This document shows positions 1 to 7,916 of a stretch of DNA of 64,000 bases, in pieces. The notes under the pieces were generated by a model that saw only the letters and a program-made list of their open reading frames with translations, made no database searches and was not told the origin of the DNA. Made by a program: the position numbers and the translations under genes. Every line of letters starts with the position of its first letter. Position 1 is the stretch's first letter. The DNA is from Paenibacillus castaneae (GTDB lineage Bacteria > Bacillota > Bacilli > Paenibacillales > Paenibacillaceae): contig NZ_KZ614144.1 in the NCBI RefSeq assembly GCF_002884445.1, positions 6,147,920 through 6,211,919 on the forward strand, in the 5' to 3' direction.

Positions 1-91
1 TTAATTCGCCTTCCTTGATTTCCAAATTAATCCCCTTTAACACCAGGTTTCCGTTTTTATATTTTTTCGTTACATTTTTGAACTGAATCAA
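1..91 (-). CDS. ABC transporter ATP-binding protein, N-terminal part (OpuCA/ProV-like)
   Basis: The gene runs off the left edge; only the first 30 codons are visible. The start is TTG at 91, preceded on the minus strand by GAGGTG. The peptide opens MIQFKNVTKKY and reaches the EIKEGEL stretch, the usual N-terminal beta strands of an ABC ATPase just before the Walker A loop, which lies outside the window. The spacing and wording resemble quaternary-amine (betaine/choline) ATPases such as OpuCA, but 30 residues cannot separate these from other importers. ABC ATPase identity is fairly safe; substrate is inference. Confidence 0.6.
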   Translation of the reverse strand, partial: MIQFKNVTKKYKNGNLVLKGINLEIKEGEL

Positions 92-195
92 GCCAACACC
101 TCATTTTTCCCATTAGGTTCAGTACAGAGCTTAGCTCGTTCTATTCTGCCCAATAATTCCTTTCCTACACTTTCAGAGAAGCAAAAAATAGGCAC

Positions 196-235
196 AAAAA
201 AAGGCCCATCCCTCGCTCCTGCAAGGGATAGACCT
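196..235 (-). terminator. Intrinsic terminator downstream of the SDR remnant
   Basis: Arms at 202-213 and 224-235 (AGGCCCATCCCT and AGGGATAGACCT, paired with one G-U and one mismatch) are followed on the minus strand by seven T. It would end transcription of the decayed gene at 266-354. Confidence 0.7.
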
Positions 236-265
236 CTGTTCTATATAGGATCATTTATATGATTA

Positions 266-354
266 TTATTTAGCCGTAACGCCGCCATCAACAGGAAGTC
301 AATGCCTGTTATATATGAGGAAGCATCCGAAGCAAGGAATAAGACCGCTGCAAA
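266..354 (-). pseudogene. C-terminal remnant of a short-chain dehydrogenase, frameshifted
   Basis: Read on the minus strand the stretch gives FAAVLFLASDASSYITGID, then after a one-base loss LPVDGGVTAK and a stop. This is the standard end of an SDR (FLASD..SYITG...VDGG). Only about 30 codons remain and no start or Rossmann fold is present upstream, so the gene is a deletion scar that kept its terminator at 196-235. It is not a piece of the intact SDR at 972-1751, which lies on the other strand and ends differently (GQVIKSEGGF). Confidence 0.75.
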
Positions 355-363
355 ATTGCACAG

Positions 364-410
364 CAAAAAAAAAGGCCATACAGGCTCTTCCAGCCTGTAC
401 AACCTTTTTT
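364..410 (-). terminator. Intrinsic terminator of the GIY-YIG gene
   Basis: A perfect 8-bp stem (TACAGGCT at 379-386, AGCCTGTA at 392-399) with a 5-nt loop is followed on the minus strand by nine T. It sits about 15 bp after the stop of the 426-785 gene. Confidence 0.85.
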
Positions 411-425
411 TGATCAATCATCCTA

Positions 426-785
426 TTACCAGTCTCTAAACACTTTGTCTACATTGTATTTCGCTTTGAATTTGTTGATGATATAGGTTTCGTAAATATC
501 ACGGTCAACCGGATCCTCGACAATACAAACCTCAATTTTCGTTACTTCGTCTCTGTGCATTTTGATAACAGATACCGTATCCTCGAAATGTTTTTTGATT
601 CTTGGACGCAGCTTCCTTGCTTTGCCTACGAACAATAGCTCCCCGCTTTTGTTGTAAAACATAAAAATGCCGCCCTTTTCTCTGGAAATCAGATGAAAGT
701 CAGTAAAACCGTAAATATGGCTTAACTGAGGTGCCGTTTGTTTCGTAATGGTAACGTCCGGTGTAGGGATGGTTATGTTTATCAT
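426..785 (-). CDS. GIY-YIG nuclease-domain protein (UvrC N-terminal-like)
   Basis: A 119-residue protein made of a short N-terminal arm and one GIY-YIG fold. The signature appears as GIFMFY and LLFVGKA, followed by RKLRPRIKKHF, which carries the family arginine, and a later acidic ETYIINKF segment that would supply the metal-binding glutamate. This is the arrangement of the UvrC N-terminal nuclease domain, but the UvrB-binding and EndoV-like domains are absent. Such stand-alone proteins are annotated as nucleotide-excision-repair-type endonucleases; no biochemical role is established. It is a single gene with its own terminator at 364-410. Confidence 0.8.
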   Translation of the reverse strand: MINITIPTPDVTITKQTAPQLSHIYGFTDFHLISREKGGIFMFYNKSGELLFVGKARKLRPRIKKHFEDTVSVIKMHRDEVTKIEVCIVEDPVDRDIYETYIINKFKAKYNVDKVFRDW

Positions 786-971
786 TTATAGCTCACTTCC
801 TCATTCTATATAGTAGTAAATACTATCACAAACCACATTGTAAAACCAATCTTGCCTAGAACAATAACTAATGTGTTTCAGTTGAATAAAGCTTTGCTTT
901 CTACTGTAAACATTTGTTATCGTTGAGGTAGAGTTGCTTTTGCAATGAACCGTCTAAATGGAGGAACTATT

Positions 972-1751
972 ATGATCTCATTGAAAAATAAAATAGCTAT
1001 TGTTACAGGAGCTAGCAGATCCACTGGAATTGGAACAGCGATATGCCGCTCGCTTGCAAGATTAGGAGCACATATTTTTTTTACGCATTGGAGTAGATTT
1101 GATGAAACAGAAGGCAACGGCGGGGAGAAAGGTTGGCCGGATCAGCTGTGCAAGGAATTAGAAGCTCTAGGCGTGAGGGCAAGCCATATGGAAGCCGATT
1201 TAGCTCTACCGGAAACGCCCTCCCTAATTATGGATCAAGTAGAGAAATCATTAGGGCATGCTTCTATCCTGATTAATAATGCTGCGTATTGTGTACCTAC
1301 AAATTTCCGGGATTTGAATATGGAAACCTTAGATCAACATTATAACGTAAACAATCGTGGAACCATTCTGCTCAGTACAGAATTTGCTAAGAGATTTGAA
1401 CAGCATCATGCCAAAGGGACTGCCGGGAGAATTATATTTATGGTATCCAAAGGGCCTGATCCGAATAATTTGGCGTATATTGCAACAAAGGGTGCGTTAA
1501 TCAGCTTGATCGAGCCCCTCTCAGTAGGTTTGGCCTCGCTTCACATTACGGTAAATGGATTCGATCCTGGACCAACCGATTCAGGTTGGATGGATGATGA
1601 CATGAAAGCAGGATTTCTTCCTATGTTCCCGATGGGACGAATCGGACTGCCGGAGGATGCAGCCAAAGCGATTAGCTTCTTAGCAAGTGATGAATCACAG
1701 TGGATAACAGGACAAGTCATCAAATCAGAAGGCGGATTTCTAGGAAAATAA
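972..1751 (+). CDS. SDR family NAD(P)-dependent oxidoreductase
   Basis: The start is set at ATG 972 because GGAGG sits at 960-964; an ATG at 945 lies upstream of that ribosome site. The 259-residue product has the Rossmann segment IAIVTGASRSTGIG near residue 8, the NNA motif (LINNAAY), a serine in FMVSKG and the catalytic pair in YIATK, and ends in the SDR tail ITGQVIKSEGG. The insert after the first helix (THWSRFDETEGNGG) is typical of FabG-like SDRs often labelled 3-ketoacyl-ACP reductase. Substrate cannot be deduced. The DUF1697 gene follows 43 bp downstream on the same strand. Confidence 0.85.
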   Translation: MISLKNKIAIVTGASRSTGIGTAICRSLARLGAHIFFTHWSRFDETEGNGGEKGWPDQLCKELEALGVRASHMEADLALPETPSLIMDQVEKSLGHASILINNAAYCVPTNFRDLNMETLDQHYNVNNRGTILLSTEFAKRFEQHHAKGTAGRIIFMVSKGPDPNNLAYIATKGALISLIEPLSVGLASLHITVNGFDPGPTDSGWMDDDMKAGFLPMFPMGRIGLPEDAAKAISFLASDESQWITGQVIKSEGGFLGK

Positions 1752-1794
1752 CTGGCAGCTGCTAGACCAATATCCAAAGAAAGTAGGGAAATAA

Positions 1795-2355
1795 ATGACG
1801 ATTTATATCGCGCTGCTGCGAGGGATTAATGTAGGCGGGAAAAATATAATCAAAATGGCCGAATTGAAGCGCATGTTTGAAGCGATGGGCCTTGGTCCCG
1901 TTCAAACCTATATTCAAAGCGGCAATGTTCTATTCCAATCCAATGCGGAGGAAGCGCCGCTGCGCAAGCAGATTGAACATGAGATCGAGGCGGTCTTCGG
2001 ATTTCCGGTTATCATTGTATTAAGAACGATTGAGGAGCTAAGGGCCATTGCCGCGAATTGCCCGTTCTCAGAGGAAGCCATTACCGAAGCGGAGGCCTCC
2101 TCTGACGCTGAGAGTCTATATGTCTCTATGCTGCTCGAGGAGCCTGCGCAGGAAGGGATTGACCGTCTAGATCCTTATAGAAGTGATAGTGATGACTATG
2201 TGATCAAAGGCCGAGATGTGTATCTTCTATTCCGTCATAGCACTCGCAATTCCAAGCTGTCGAATAACCTTCATAAGCTGGGTGTACCCGCAACCGTGCG
2301 TAATTGGAAAACGATTAATAAACTCGTCGCACTGGCAAATGCAATGGAGGGTTAA
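1795..2355 (+). CDS. DUF1697 domain-containing protein
   Basis: A 186-residue protein opening MTIYIALLRGINVGGKN, followed by the MAELKRMFEAMG helix and the TYIQSGNVLFQS strand, which together are diagnostic of the DUF1697 family (length usually about 180). No enzymatic activity is known for this family. The ribosome site is weak (GTAGGG). The gene sits 43 bp after the SDR gene, so co-transcription is possible but a functional link is not evident. Confidence 0.85.
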   Translation: MTIYIALLRGINVGGKNIIKMAELKRMFEAMGLGPVQTYIQSGNVLFQSNAEEAPLRKQIEHEIEAVFGFPVIIVLRTIEELRAIAANCPFSEEAITEAEASSDAESLYVSMLLEEPAQEGIDRLDPYRSDSDDYVIKGRDVYLLFRHSTRNSKLSNNLHKLGVPATVRNWKTINKLVALANAMEG

Positions 2356-2376
2356 CTATTTTCCTACCCGGTCTCG

Positions 2377-2970
2377 CTATTGCAGCGTGCGAAACACGAT
2401 TTTGAAAATATCATCCATCTCTACGCGGCCTTCTGTTGAATCTTCTATCATATTTTGTACTCGCAAGCCGTATGTGAATACCATAAACATAGAAGCCATC
2501 TTAGCAGCATCAATCGTCTGAGGGATGGCTCCTGCTGTTTGGCCCGTTTCAATCCACTGCGTCGCGGTCTTAACTGCATAGCGGTACAGCTTCTGCAGCA
2601 CAGCTGCAACCTTCGGATTATCGATTTGTCCCAGCAAATAAATAAAAATCGCGTTAGATACTTGTTGGTCCTCGGATTGATTGGACATGCTTTGGGTAGC
2701 AAAACGAATGGGACCTGTCGCATCTCGCGCTGCAGCTTGTGAAACGACGCTAACAAACTGATCATTCATAAGCTCGACTTTCGATTCTAGAATCAAACCA
2801 AAGAGCTCATCCTTGCCGGAGACGTAGTGATAGATGGCTCCCTTCGAGAGACCAGAGTGTTCAATAATATCCTGCAGCGTTGTTTGACGGCAGCCCTTCT
2901 GCTGAATAAGCTTCTCTGCGGTATCCAGTATAAGTTGAAAGCTGGCATTGATTCGTGTCGTATCGGACAA
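2377..2970 (-). CDS. TetR/AcrR family transcriptional regulator
   Basis: The start is TTG at 2970, chosen because GAAGGGGG lies just before it; longer ATG-initiated frames would overlap the upstream membrane gene. The 197-residue product has the TetR N-terminal HTH (LILDTAEKLIQQKG, then TTLQDIIEHSGLSKGAIYHY) and a helical ligand domain. It is the last gene of a three-gene minus-strand operon (CcdC-like protein, small membrane protein, TetR), 19 bp after its neighbour. Palindromic ACCG/CGGT sites at both operon promoters (3534-3551 and 4245-4297) are the likely operators, so it probably represses its own operon. Confidence 0.85.
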   Translation of the reverse strand: MSDTTRINASFQLILDTAEKLIQQKGCRQTTLQDIIEHSGLSKGAIYHYVSGKDELFGLILESKVELMNDQFVSVVSQAAARDATGPIRFATQSMSNQSEDQQVSNAIFIYLLGQIDNPKVAAVLQKLYRYAVKTATQWIETGQTAGAIPQTIDAAKMASMFMVFTYGLRVQNMIEDSTEGRVEMDDIFKIVFRTLQ

Positions 2971-2989
2971 GTTGCTGCCCCCTTCTCTA

Positions 2990-3511
2990 TTAATCGATAT
3001 GCATTCGTGACTTTCGAGCGCGTCGACGCTCATAACGCGTCGTTCCTGCTGCTTCACGAAGCGGTAACGGGTAACGGGAAATCAAATACAAAGCCCTTCC
3101 CAGAACAATAGCACCTAATGATAGCAAGATCGGCGCAAAAGCATATTCACCAGTAAGATGAACGTTAATATGCATCAGTTCTACAAAACCATATTTGATG
3201 ATCAATCGAATTGGCACTGAAAGCAGCCAGATGGCTATGGACCAGATGGAACCAACCGTCATCCATATTCCGTTTTTTTGATAAACAGCTGTGAAGCGGC
3301 CTTGCAGCCAGCCTACACCCAGCCCCATCCCTGCACCAAGCAGCAGCGAAATGCCTTCCCCTCCTTCAACTCCGGCTTGGTAAGCCTGATAAGAGGCGAA
3401 CAGGATAAGCAGCAGCGGCAGGAAGAACACATTCCCTTTTATTGGCCTTGGCTTCAACTGCCGATTAACGAGCAGTATGAGAATTAGAATGGCTATAAAA
3501 ATAGTATTCAT
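2990..3511 (-). CDS. Small integral membrane protein (DUF1453/CcdC-like)
   Basis: The start ATG 3511 follows AAAGGAGAT by 6 bp; a longer frame from 3538 starts upstream of this site. The 173-residue product has about four hydrophobic segments, an N-terminal NRQLKPRPIKG motif just after the first membrane helix, and a basic tail rich in Arg. The RxLKPRPI pattern recalls DUF1453/CcdC-like proteins; I am not certain of the family. Middle gene of the TetR operon, preceded by a second putative operator at 3534-3551. No defined function. Confidence 0.6.
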   Translation of the reverse strand: MNTIFIAILILILLVNRQLKPRPIKGNVFFLPLLLILFASYQAYQAGVEGGEGISLLLGAGMGLGVGWLQGRFTAVYQKNGIWMTVGSIWSIAIWLLSVPIRLIIKYGFVELMHINVHLTGEYAFAPILLSLGAIVLGRALYLISRYPLPLREAAGTTRYERRRARKSRMHID

Positions 3512-3533
3512 TTTTTCATCTCCTTTATTATAT

Positions 3534-3551
3534 ACCAACGGTCGGTTTTTT
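3534..3551. promoter_or_regulatory. Putative TetR operator, internal site
   Basis: ACCAACGGTCGGTTTTTT sits between the CcdC-like gene and the small membrane gene, 23 bp before the latter's start. It shares the CGGTCGGTT core with the operator pair at 4245-4297. Confidence 0.5.
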
Positions 3552-3566
3552 CAAATGCAAACAAAA

Positions 3567-4130
3567 TCAGTCATGAATAGAAGAAGCTTGATCCATGCCA
3601 GTTTGTGATACTGCTGCAGATTGGCTGCTTGTGCGTAATGCTCTTCTATAGCTTGCATACATGTAAAGCCGCCATACTAATGTGTAGAGGATTAAGACAG
3701 AGATGTACTCCGCAAGCATTAATTCGATATCAGGTCGGTAAGCCTCCGTAAGAATCGGATATTTATGAAAAACATAATCCCGGATCAAATAGCGGGCATA
3801 GGGAAAGCCCAGCAAAAATACGTAGAACAATGGATTGAATTTGAATCGAATACCGCCATCCGCTCTTTTCTCAAACTTGGTTGTAACCATATAAGGTACC
3901 GCTAGTATTGCCCCTAAACCGAGTGTCCAGAACAACTGCTCCAACGTCGCTCGGCTTCCCATGCAATACGCAATCCAAGGAAGGGCGAGAAACATAAGCC
4001 AATCCCCGAACAGCAGACGAAGTCCGCTTCCTGTAACGTCCTTGCGAGTTTGGCGAAATTGCTTAATCGTCACCCAAATAATTAAAGCCCATACTGCATA
4101 ACCAATTAGATCCCATTGCTGTTGTGTCAT
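3567..4130 (-). CDS. CcdC-like integral membrane protein
   Basis: A 187-residue protein with five likely membrane helices. The central stretch LAVPYMVTTKFEKRADGGIRFKFN is the type seen in Bacillus CcdC, a protein encoded with the c-type cytochrome thiol transporter CcdA but not essential for it. AAAAGGAGTT precedes ATG 4130. It is the first gene of an operon with a second small membrane protein and a TetR regulator, so the protein is probably made in response to a small ligand sensed by that regulator. Physiological role unknown. Confidence 0.65.
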   Translation of the reverse strand: MTQQQWDLIGYAVWALIIWVTIKQFRQTRKDVTGSGLRLLFGDWLMFLALPWIAYCMGSRATLEQLFWTLGLGAILAVPYMVTTKFEKRADGGIRFKFNPLFYVFLLGFPYARYLIRDYVFHKYPILTEAYRPDIELMLAEYISVLILYTLVWRLYMYASYRRALRTSSQSAAVSQTGMDQASSIHD

Positions 4131-4244
4131 CTTTCATCCAACTCCTTTTATTGTTTTCCTATAACACGTTAGTGAATGGCTGCTCCTGCCGCCGATCTTT
4201 CGCAGCTTATATCCTGGAGTCTATTGAGATCCACCAACGTTTTC

Positions 4245-4297
4245 AGACCGTCGGTCGGTTTGTTATTATCTTTAATATACAGACCGACTGACGGTAT
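4245..4297. promoter_or_regulatory. Pair of putative TetR operators upstream of the CcdC-like operon
   Basis: Two related sites: AGACCGTCGGTCGGTTT at 4245-4261 (containing the perfect palindrome ACCGTCGGT) and AGACCGACTGACGGTAT at 4281-4297 (ACCG-5 nt-CGGT). They lie 115-167 bp before the first gene of the TetR operon. Repetition at 3534 supports a shared regulator. Confidence 0.6.
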
Positions 4298-4373
4298 GTC
4301 AAGTGTCAATTTAAAATCATGTATACTCCTTTCATGAAATATGGTGGAAACCAAACTTATTAACGTACATGGC

Positions 4374-4542
4374 TAGCTCTATTCTCAGAGGAATTGGTGA
4401 ATTTGGGCTCATATGGCGAAGGCTGATCCAAATAGAGCTAGAAACTAGCTCTATTCCACAAACTTTGGTTACTTTGAGCGAAATAGAGCTAGTAATTAGC
4501 TCTATTCTCAGAGGAGATGGTGAATTTGGGCTCATATGGCGA
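4374..4542. repeat. Hairpin-repeat array 1 (51/72-bp alternating palindromes)
   Basis: Two complete palindromes of the form AATAGAGCTA-5 nt-TAGCTCTATT lie at 4431-4455 and 4482-4506, and a right half-arm lies at 4374-4383. Start-to-start distances are 72 then 51 bp (counting the half unit as if complete). The long spacer after 4383 is repeated after 4506 (TCAGAGGA...TGGTGAATTTGGG...CTCATATGGCGA). The array lies between the ade terminator and the TetR-operon promoter and has no gene in it. The same family makes up array 2 at 29650-29942. Confidence 0.85.
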
Positions 4543-4596
4543 TGGGATTCTCTTGCGCATTATCATCTGCCGACTAAGCAAGCAGCAGCGATCGTT

Positions 4597-4636
4597 AAAA
4601 AAAAAGCCGAGCAGGTGCAGCAGACCCGCTCGGCTT
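4597..4636 (-). terminator. Intrinsic terminator of ade
   Basis: An 8-bp GC-rich stem (AGCCGAGC at 4605-4612, GCTCGGCT at 4628-4635) is followed on the minus strand by nine T, 23 bp past the ade stop codon. Confidence 0.9.
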
Positions 4637-4658
4637 ATTGTACAGTCTCTTCTTTCAT

Positions 4659-6452
4659 TCAATCTATTTCTACGTCAATCAGCTTGAACTGCGTGACATC
4701 AACAATACCTCGATTGGATATTCGAATTTCAGGAATGACAGGCAAGGCAATTAAGGAAAATGTCATAAAAGGCGCGTTTAATGAGCAGCCGATTTGCTGC
4801 CAAGCGTGTTCAAGCTGGGCAACCTCTTCCACCACTTCGAGCAAGGGCTTGTCCGACATGAGGCCCGCAATCGTCAGAGGTACTTGAGCAAGCACTTTGC
4901 CATTCTCTACAACGATCATGCCGCCTCCTAATCTAACAAGCTCATTGGCTGCAAATGCCATGTCCTGCTCATCGATCCCCATGACAAGCAAATTGTGGCT
5001 GTCATGCGCAACTGTAGATGCTACTGCGCCTGACTTTATTTGAAAACCATGTGTGAAAGCGAGTGAGATCTGACCTGTTCCATGATGCCGATCAATACAG
5101 GCAAGACGGATAATATCCTGGCCTGCGTCCGGCTGGATTATTCCCTGTTCCACAGGGAGAACAGCCGTCATTTTCTCCGTTCTGGCGCTGTTTTCAATAA
5201 TTTTGATCACATTGATTTTCGTTTGATCGCTGCTATTGCGGCTAGCCAGCTTAAAGTCCTCGGCTGTAAGCTCCCGCTTCACATTCATTGAGTTTCGTAT
5301 ATGCTCTGGATAGACAAAGGCCGGAAATGCAGCTCTAATTTGTCCATTCTCAAAAATAACCCGTCCATCCGTTATAACAGTCGAAGGCTCAGCCTTCTGA
5401 AGATCGTCGATTAATAAAATATCTGCACATTTGCCTGGCGCAATGCTGCCGAGGTCCTGGTCTAACCTGAAATAGCGTGCAACATTGATTGTCGCCAGCT
5501 GAATCGCCGTTACAGGATCGACACCCTCTTCAATTGCCCGACGCACGACATGGTTAAGATGGCCAAGCTCCACTAAGGTTTGTGGATTTACGTCATCGGT
5601 TACGAGGGAAATATTGTCCGTCTTGACCTTATCCTCGGTTATGACCTTTATGACCTCCTTAACATCATGCCAAGCTGATCCCTCACGAATCATAAGATGC
5701 ATGCCCATTCTTATTTTATGAAGGCCCTGCTCTCTCGTTACCGTTTCGTGATCAGATGTTACGCCGGATGCGATATACGCTTGCAGCATCTGATCATCAT
5801 CGCTGGGAAAGTGCCCTGTCACTGCTTTTCCGGCTTTTATCGTTTCTTCAATTTCTCCGCACATTTTGGGATCGCCGAATATGACTCCGGGGAAATTCAT
5901 CACTTCGCCCAGCCCGATCACATTTTCCCATTGCAGCCCTTCTTTTATATCCTTAACTTCTAAGCTGGCACCCGCATCCTCCAGATCGTTAGTTGCCGGT
6001 ACGCAGGATGGAAAAGTTGTAAACACTTTAAGCGGCAGCTGCTGTCCTTCTTCATGCATCAGCCTTACGCCTTCTGCGCCGAATACATTCGCAATTTCAT
6101 GCGGGTCCATAAAAATACCTGTTGTTCCTTTGGCTAATGCAGCTTTGGCAAATTCGGTAACGGAAAGCATCGTGCTTTCAACATGCATATGCCCGTCTAG
6201 AAATCCTGGCGTTATATATTTTCCAGCGGCATCGATGACCACTGTTTCTGCTCCAATGGTATGGTCCGCATTCCCAACATAAGCAATTCTTCCAGCAGCG
6301 ACAGCCACATCCATCTGCTCCAGCAGCTCTCCCGAATGCACATTGACCAGCGTTCCGTTCTTAATGACTAAATCGGCAGAAGCTTCTCCCCTTGCAACCT
6401 TTGACAGCGTTCTGCTCACTTCAAACAATTTATTCCTTTTCACTAGAGACAT
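4659..6452 (-). CDS. ade: Adenine deaminase
   Basis: The start ATG 6452 is preceded by AAAGGAG; an in-frame ATG at 6479 lies before that site. The 597-residue product is a full-length adenine deaminase, converting adenine to hypoxanthine and ammonia in purine salvage. Amidohydrolase signatures are present: the metal-binding GFLDGHMHVEST near residue 90, DPHEIANVFG, the TGHFPS segment, VTSDHETVT and SLVTDDVNP, then the C-terminal domain with SLAFTHGF, VASTVAHDSHN and LGGGMIV. It is monocistronic with its own terminator. No purine riboswitch is seen upstream. Confidence 0.95.
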   Translation of the reverse strand: MSLVKRNKLFEVSRTLSKVARGEASADLVIKNGTLVNVHSGELLEQMDVAVAAGRIAYVGNADHTIGAETVVIDAAGKYITPGFLDGHMHVESTMLSVTEFAKAALAKGTTGIFMDPHEIANVFGAEGVRLMHEEGQQLPLKVFTTFPSCVPATNDLEDAGASLEVKDIKEGLQWENVIGLGEVMNFPGVIFGDPKMCGEIEETIKAGKAVTGHFPSDDDQMLQAYIASGVTSDHETVTREQGLHKIRMGMHLMIREGSAWHDVKEVIKVITEDKVKTDNISLVTDDVNPQTLVELGHLNHVVRRAIEEGVDPVTAIQLATINVARYFRLDQDLGSIAPGKCADILLIDDLQKAEPSTVITDGRVIFENGQIRAAFPAFVYPEHIRNSMNVKRELTAEDFKLASRNSSDQTKINVIKIIENSARTEKMTAVLPVEQGIIQPDAGQDIIRLACIDRHHGTGQISLAFTHGFQIKSGAVASTVAHDSHNLLVMGIDEQDMAFAANELVRLGGGMIVVENGKVLAQVPLTIAGLMSDKPLLEVVEEVAQLEHAWQQIGCSLNAPFMTFSLIALPVIPEIRISNRGIVDVTQFKLIDVEID

Positions 6453-6610
6453 CGTTTTATACTCCTTTATGATCGTCATTCCTGTTCATTTGAATAACAA
6501 TATACATCATATTTGATCACAGAACCACTCAAGCTGTACGGTCATGCATGAAATAAGCCCTCATGTGGAAGTCTATGGTTGTTGTTATTTTTGGAGAAGG
6601 AGGTGTCCTC

Positions 6611-6775
6611 GTGTCTAATCAATCTAACGAACCGTCCAAAGCAGAAGTACAGACGACTAAATTGAATAAAATGCCTCAAAAGGGTGAATTTGATACCGAG
6701 TTTTCTGCAGAGGAAGCAGCAGAGGTTTTTAATGAAAATCAATCCGCCAATCATGCTTCTGATCATCAGGAGTAA
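6611..6775 (+). CDS. Small acidic hypothetical protein
   Basis: A GTG start at 6611 lies 6 bp after AAGGAGGTG (6598-6606), which argues against the longer frame from 6563. The 54-residue product is acidic and hydrophilic, rich in Glu, Asn and Ala (EFSAEEAAEVFNENQ), without membrane segments or cysteine. Small soluble proteins of this kind are common in spore-formers, but I recognise no family. A very strong palindrome follows at 6778-6831. The good ribosome site and clean end support a real gene. Confidence 0.6.
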   Translation: MSNQSNEPSKAEVQTTKLNKMPQKGEFDTEFSAEEAAEVFNENQSANHASDHQE

Positions 6776-6777
6776 GA

Positions 6778-6831
6778 CATAAACGAAACGAAGCTTGGAC
6801 TCCTAGGAGCCCAAGCTTCGTTTCGTTTATG
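6778..6831. terminator. 54-bp near-perfect palindrome, probable bidirectional terminator
   Basis: Arms of 21 bp (CATAAACGAAACGAAGCTTGG and its exact complement) surround a centre that is itself palindromic (CTCCTAGGAG), leaving a single A-C mismatch. It lies 2 bp after the small ORF and 43 bp before the end of the convergent AraC gene. The U-rich arm is interrupted, so termination is probable but not classical. Confidence 0.7.
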
Positions 6832-6873
6832 CCTGGCCAGGCGGTGACGCATATAGCTTTTGCTTAGGGCTGC

Positions 6874-7782
6874 TTACTCCGCTTCTGTCATTATTTTTGC
6901 CATTTGCGCTGCCTTCTCAAGGCGATAGCGGGCTGGTGTAGCGCCCATTGCCAGCTTAAACAGCTGGTGAAATCGTTTCATATCATGAATGCCTACGCGA
7001 GAAGCAATATCCGCAACGGTGAGTGAGGCTAGTCGTGGATCGGACAACAGCTTGCCGCTTTGTTCAATTCTTTCTTTCTGAATAAGGGCCGTCAGAGATT
7101 GGCCGGTATAACTGCTCACAATGCGCTGAAGCTGTCTCTTACCTAGACCAATATGTTCGGCAATTGCAGCAATTGTGAGCTTCTCATGCAGATGATCCCT
7201 TATGTATTGATGAATCTGTTCTATTTTATCAGCTGAAGGATGTACGATTGCTTGCTCCCGATTCAATGCACGCTCCATCTCAATGAGAAGCTGAAGGAGC
7301 AGGCCGCAGAGCATCGTCTCATATCCCCTACGCTTCCGCTGAAATTCTATAAGCATGGATTCGAACAACCGACCATACTCGCCGGATATTTCTCGCATCT
7401 GAATCCAACGATTCGTCTCTGCATGAATGTGTTGGAAGAAGTATAAACCATACTCTACTGGCAGGATGGAAGTAAGAAAACGAAAGGTTTTCTCATCAAA
7501 AATACAATTTCCGATAATGAGCGGATCTTTGGAATGATGCGCGGATGGCCGGAAAATATGTGACACGCCGATAGGAATAAAGAATAAATCCCCTTTACTG
7601 ACACGAATCGTTTGATCCTCAATATAGTGAAAGCCGCTTCCTTCCCAGACGTAACTTATCTCAACGAAGTCATGCTCGTGCTCCGGCAAATCAAACCTCT
7701 CGTAGACGCGATTAACATATAGAGAAAGGCCATTGGAAAAAAATTGATCCCCTCTCTCCAGCCTCGGGCTTGGTTTCTTCAT
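6874..7782 (-). CDS. AraC family transcriptional regulator
   Basis: A 302-residue protein: an N-terminal cupin-like sensing domain (LPEHEHDFVEISYV, VSKGDLFFIPIGVSH) and two C-terminal helix-turn-helix units (LTIAAIAEHIGLGKRQLQRI and VADIASRVGIHDMKRFHQLF, then GATPARYR). AAGGATGAGAG precedes ATG 7782. It is divergent from the GH78 gene, with 134 bp between the starts, which makes it the obvious activator of that gene, presumably in response to rhamnose or a rhamnoside. In the second HTH the usual SxFxR pattern reads DMKRFHQLFK, a small deviation. Confidence 0.88.
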   Translation of the reverse strand: MKKPSPRLERGDQFFSNGLSLYVNRVYERFDLPEHEHDFVEISYVWEGSGFHYIEDQTIRVSKGDLFFIPIGVSHIFRPSAHHSKDPLIIGNCIFDEKTFRFLTSILPVEYGLYFFQHIHAETNRWIQMREISGEYGRLFESMLIEFQRKRRGYETMLCGLLLQLLIEMERALNREQAIVHPSADKIEQIHQYIRDHLHEKLTIAAIAEHIGLGKRQLQRIVSSYTGQSLTALIQKERIEQSGKLLSDPRLASLTVADIASRVGIHDMKRFHQLFKLAMGATPARYRLEKAAQMAKIMTEAE

Positions 7783-7916
7783 ATTCTCTCATCCTTCATT
7801 AGCAGCTGAATATCCATGATGTCATCGTATACCTATATAAAGTCGCAATCAACCCATAAATTCAATGGATGTTTATTTTATAATACAAATTAATTCCAAT
7901 AGACAAGGCAGGCGAG

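Noticed and set aside
4369..4887. 172-codon plus-strand open frame
   Set aside because: It runs through the hairpin array and then antisense to the well-supported ade gene; no ribosome site. Kept only as an observation on repeat phasing.
6453..6610. Purine riboswitch upstream of ade
   Set aside because: No paired P1-P3 architecture or conserved core could be found; likewise upstream of pupG.
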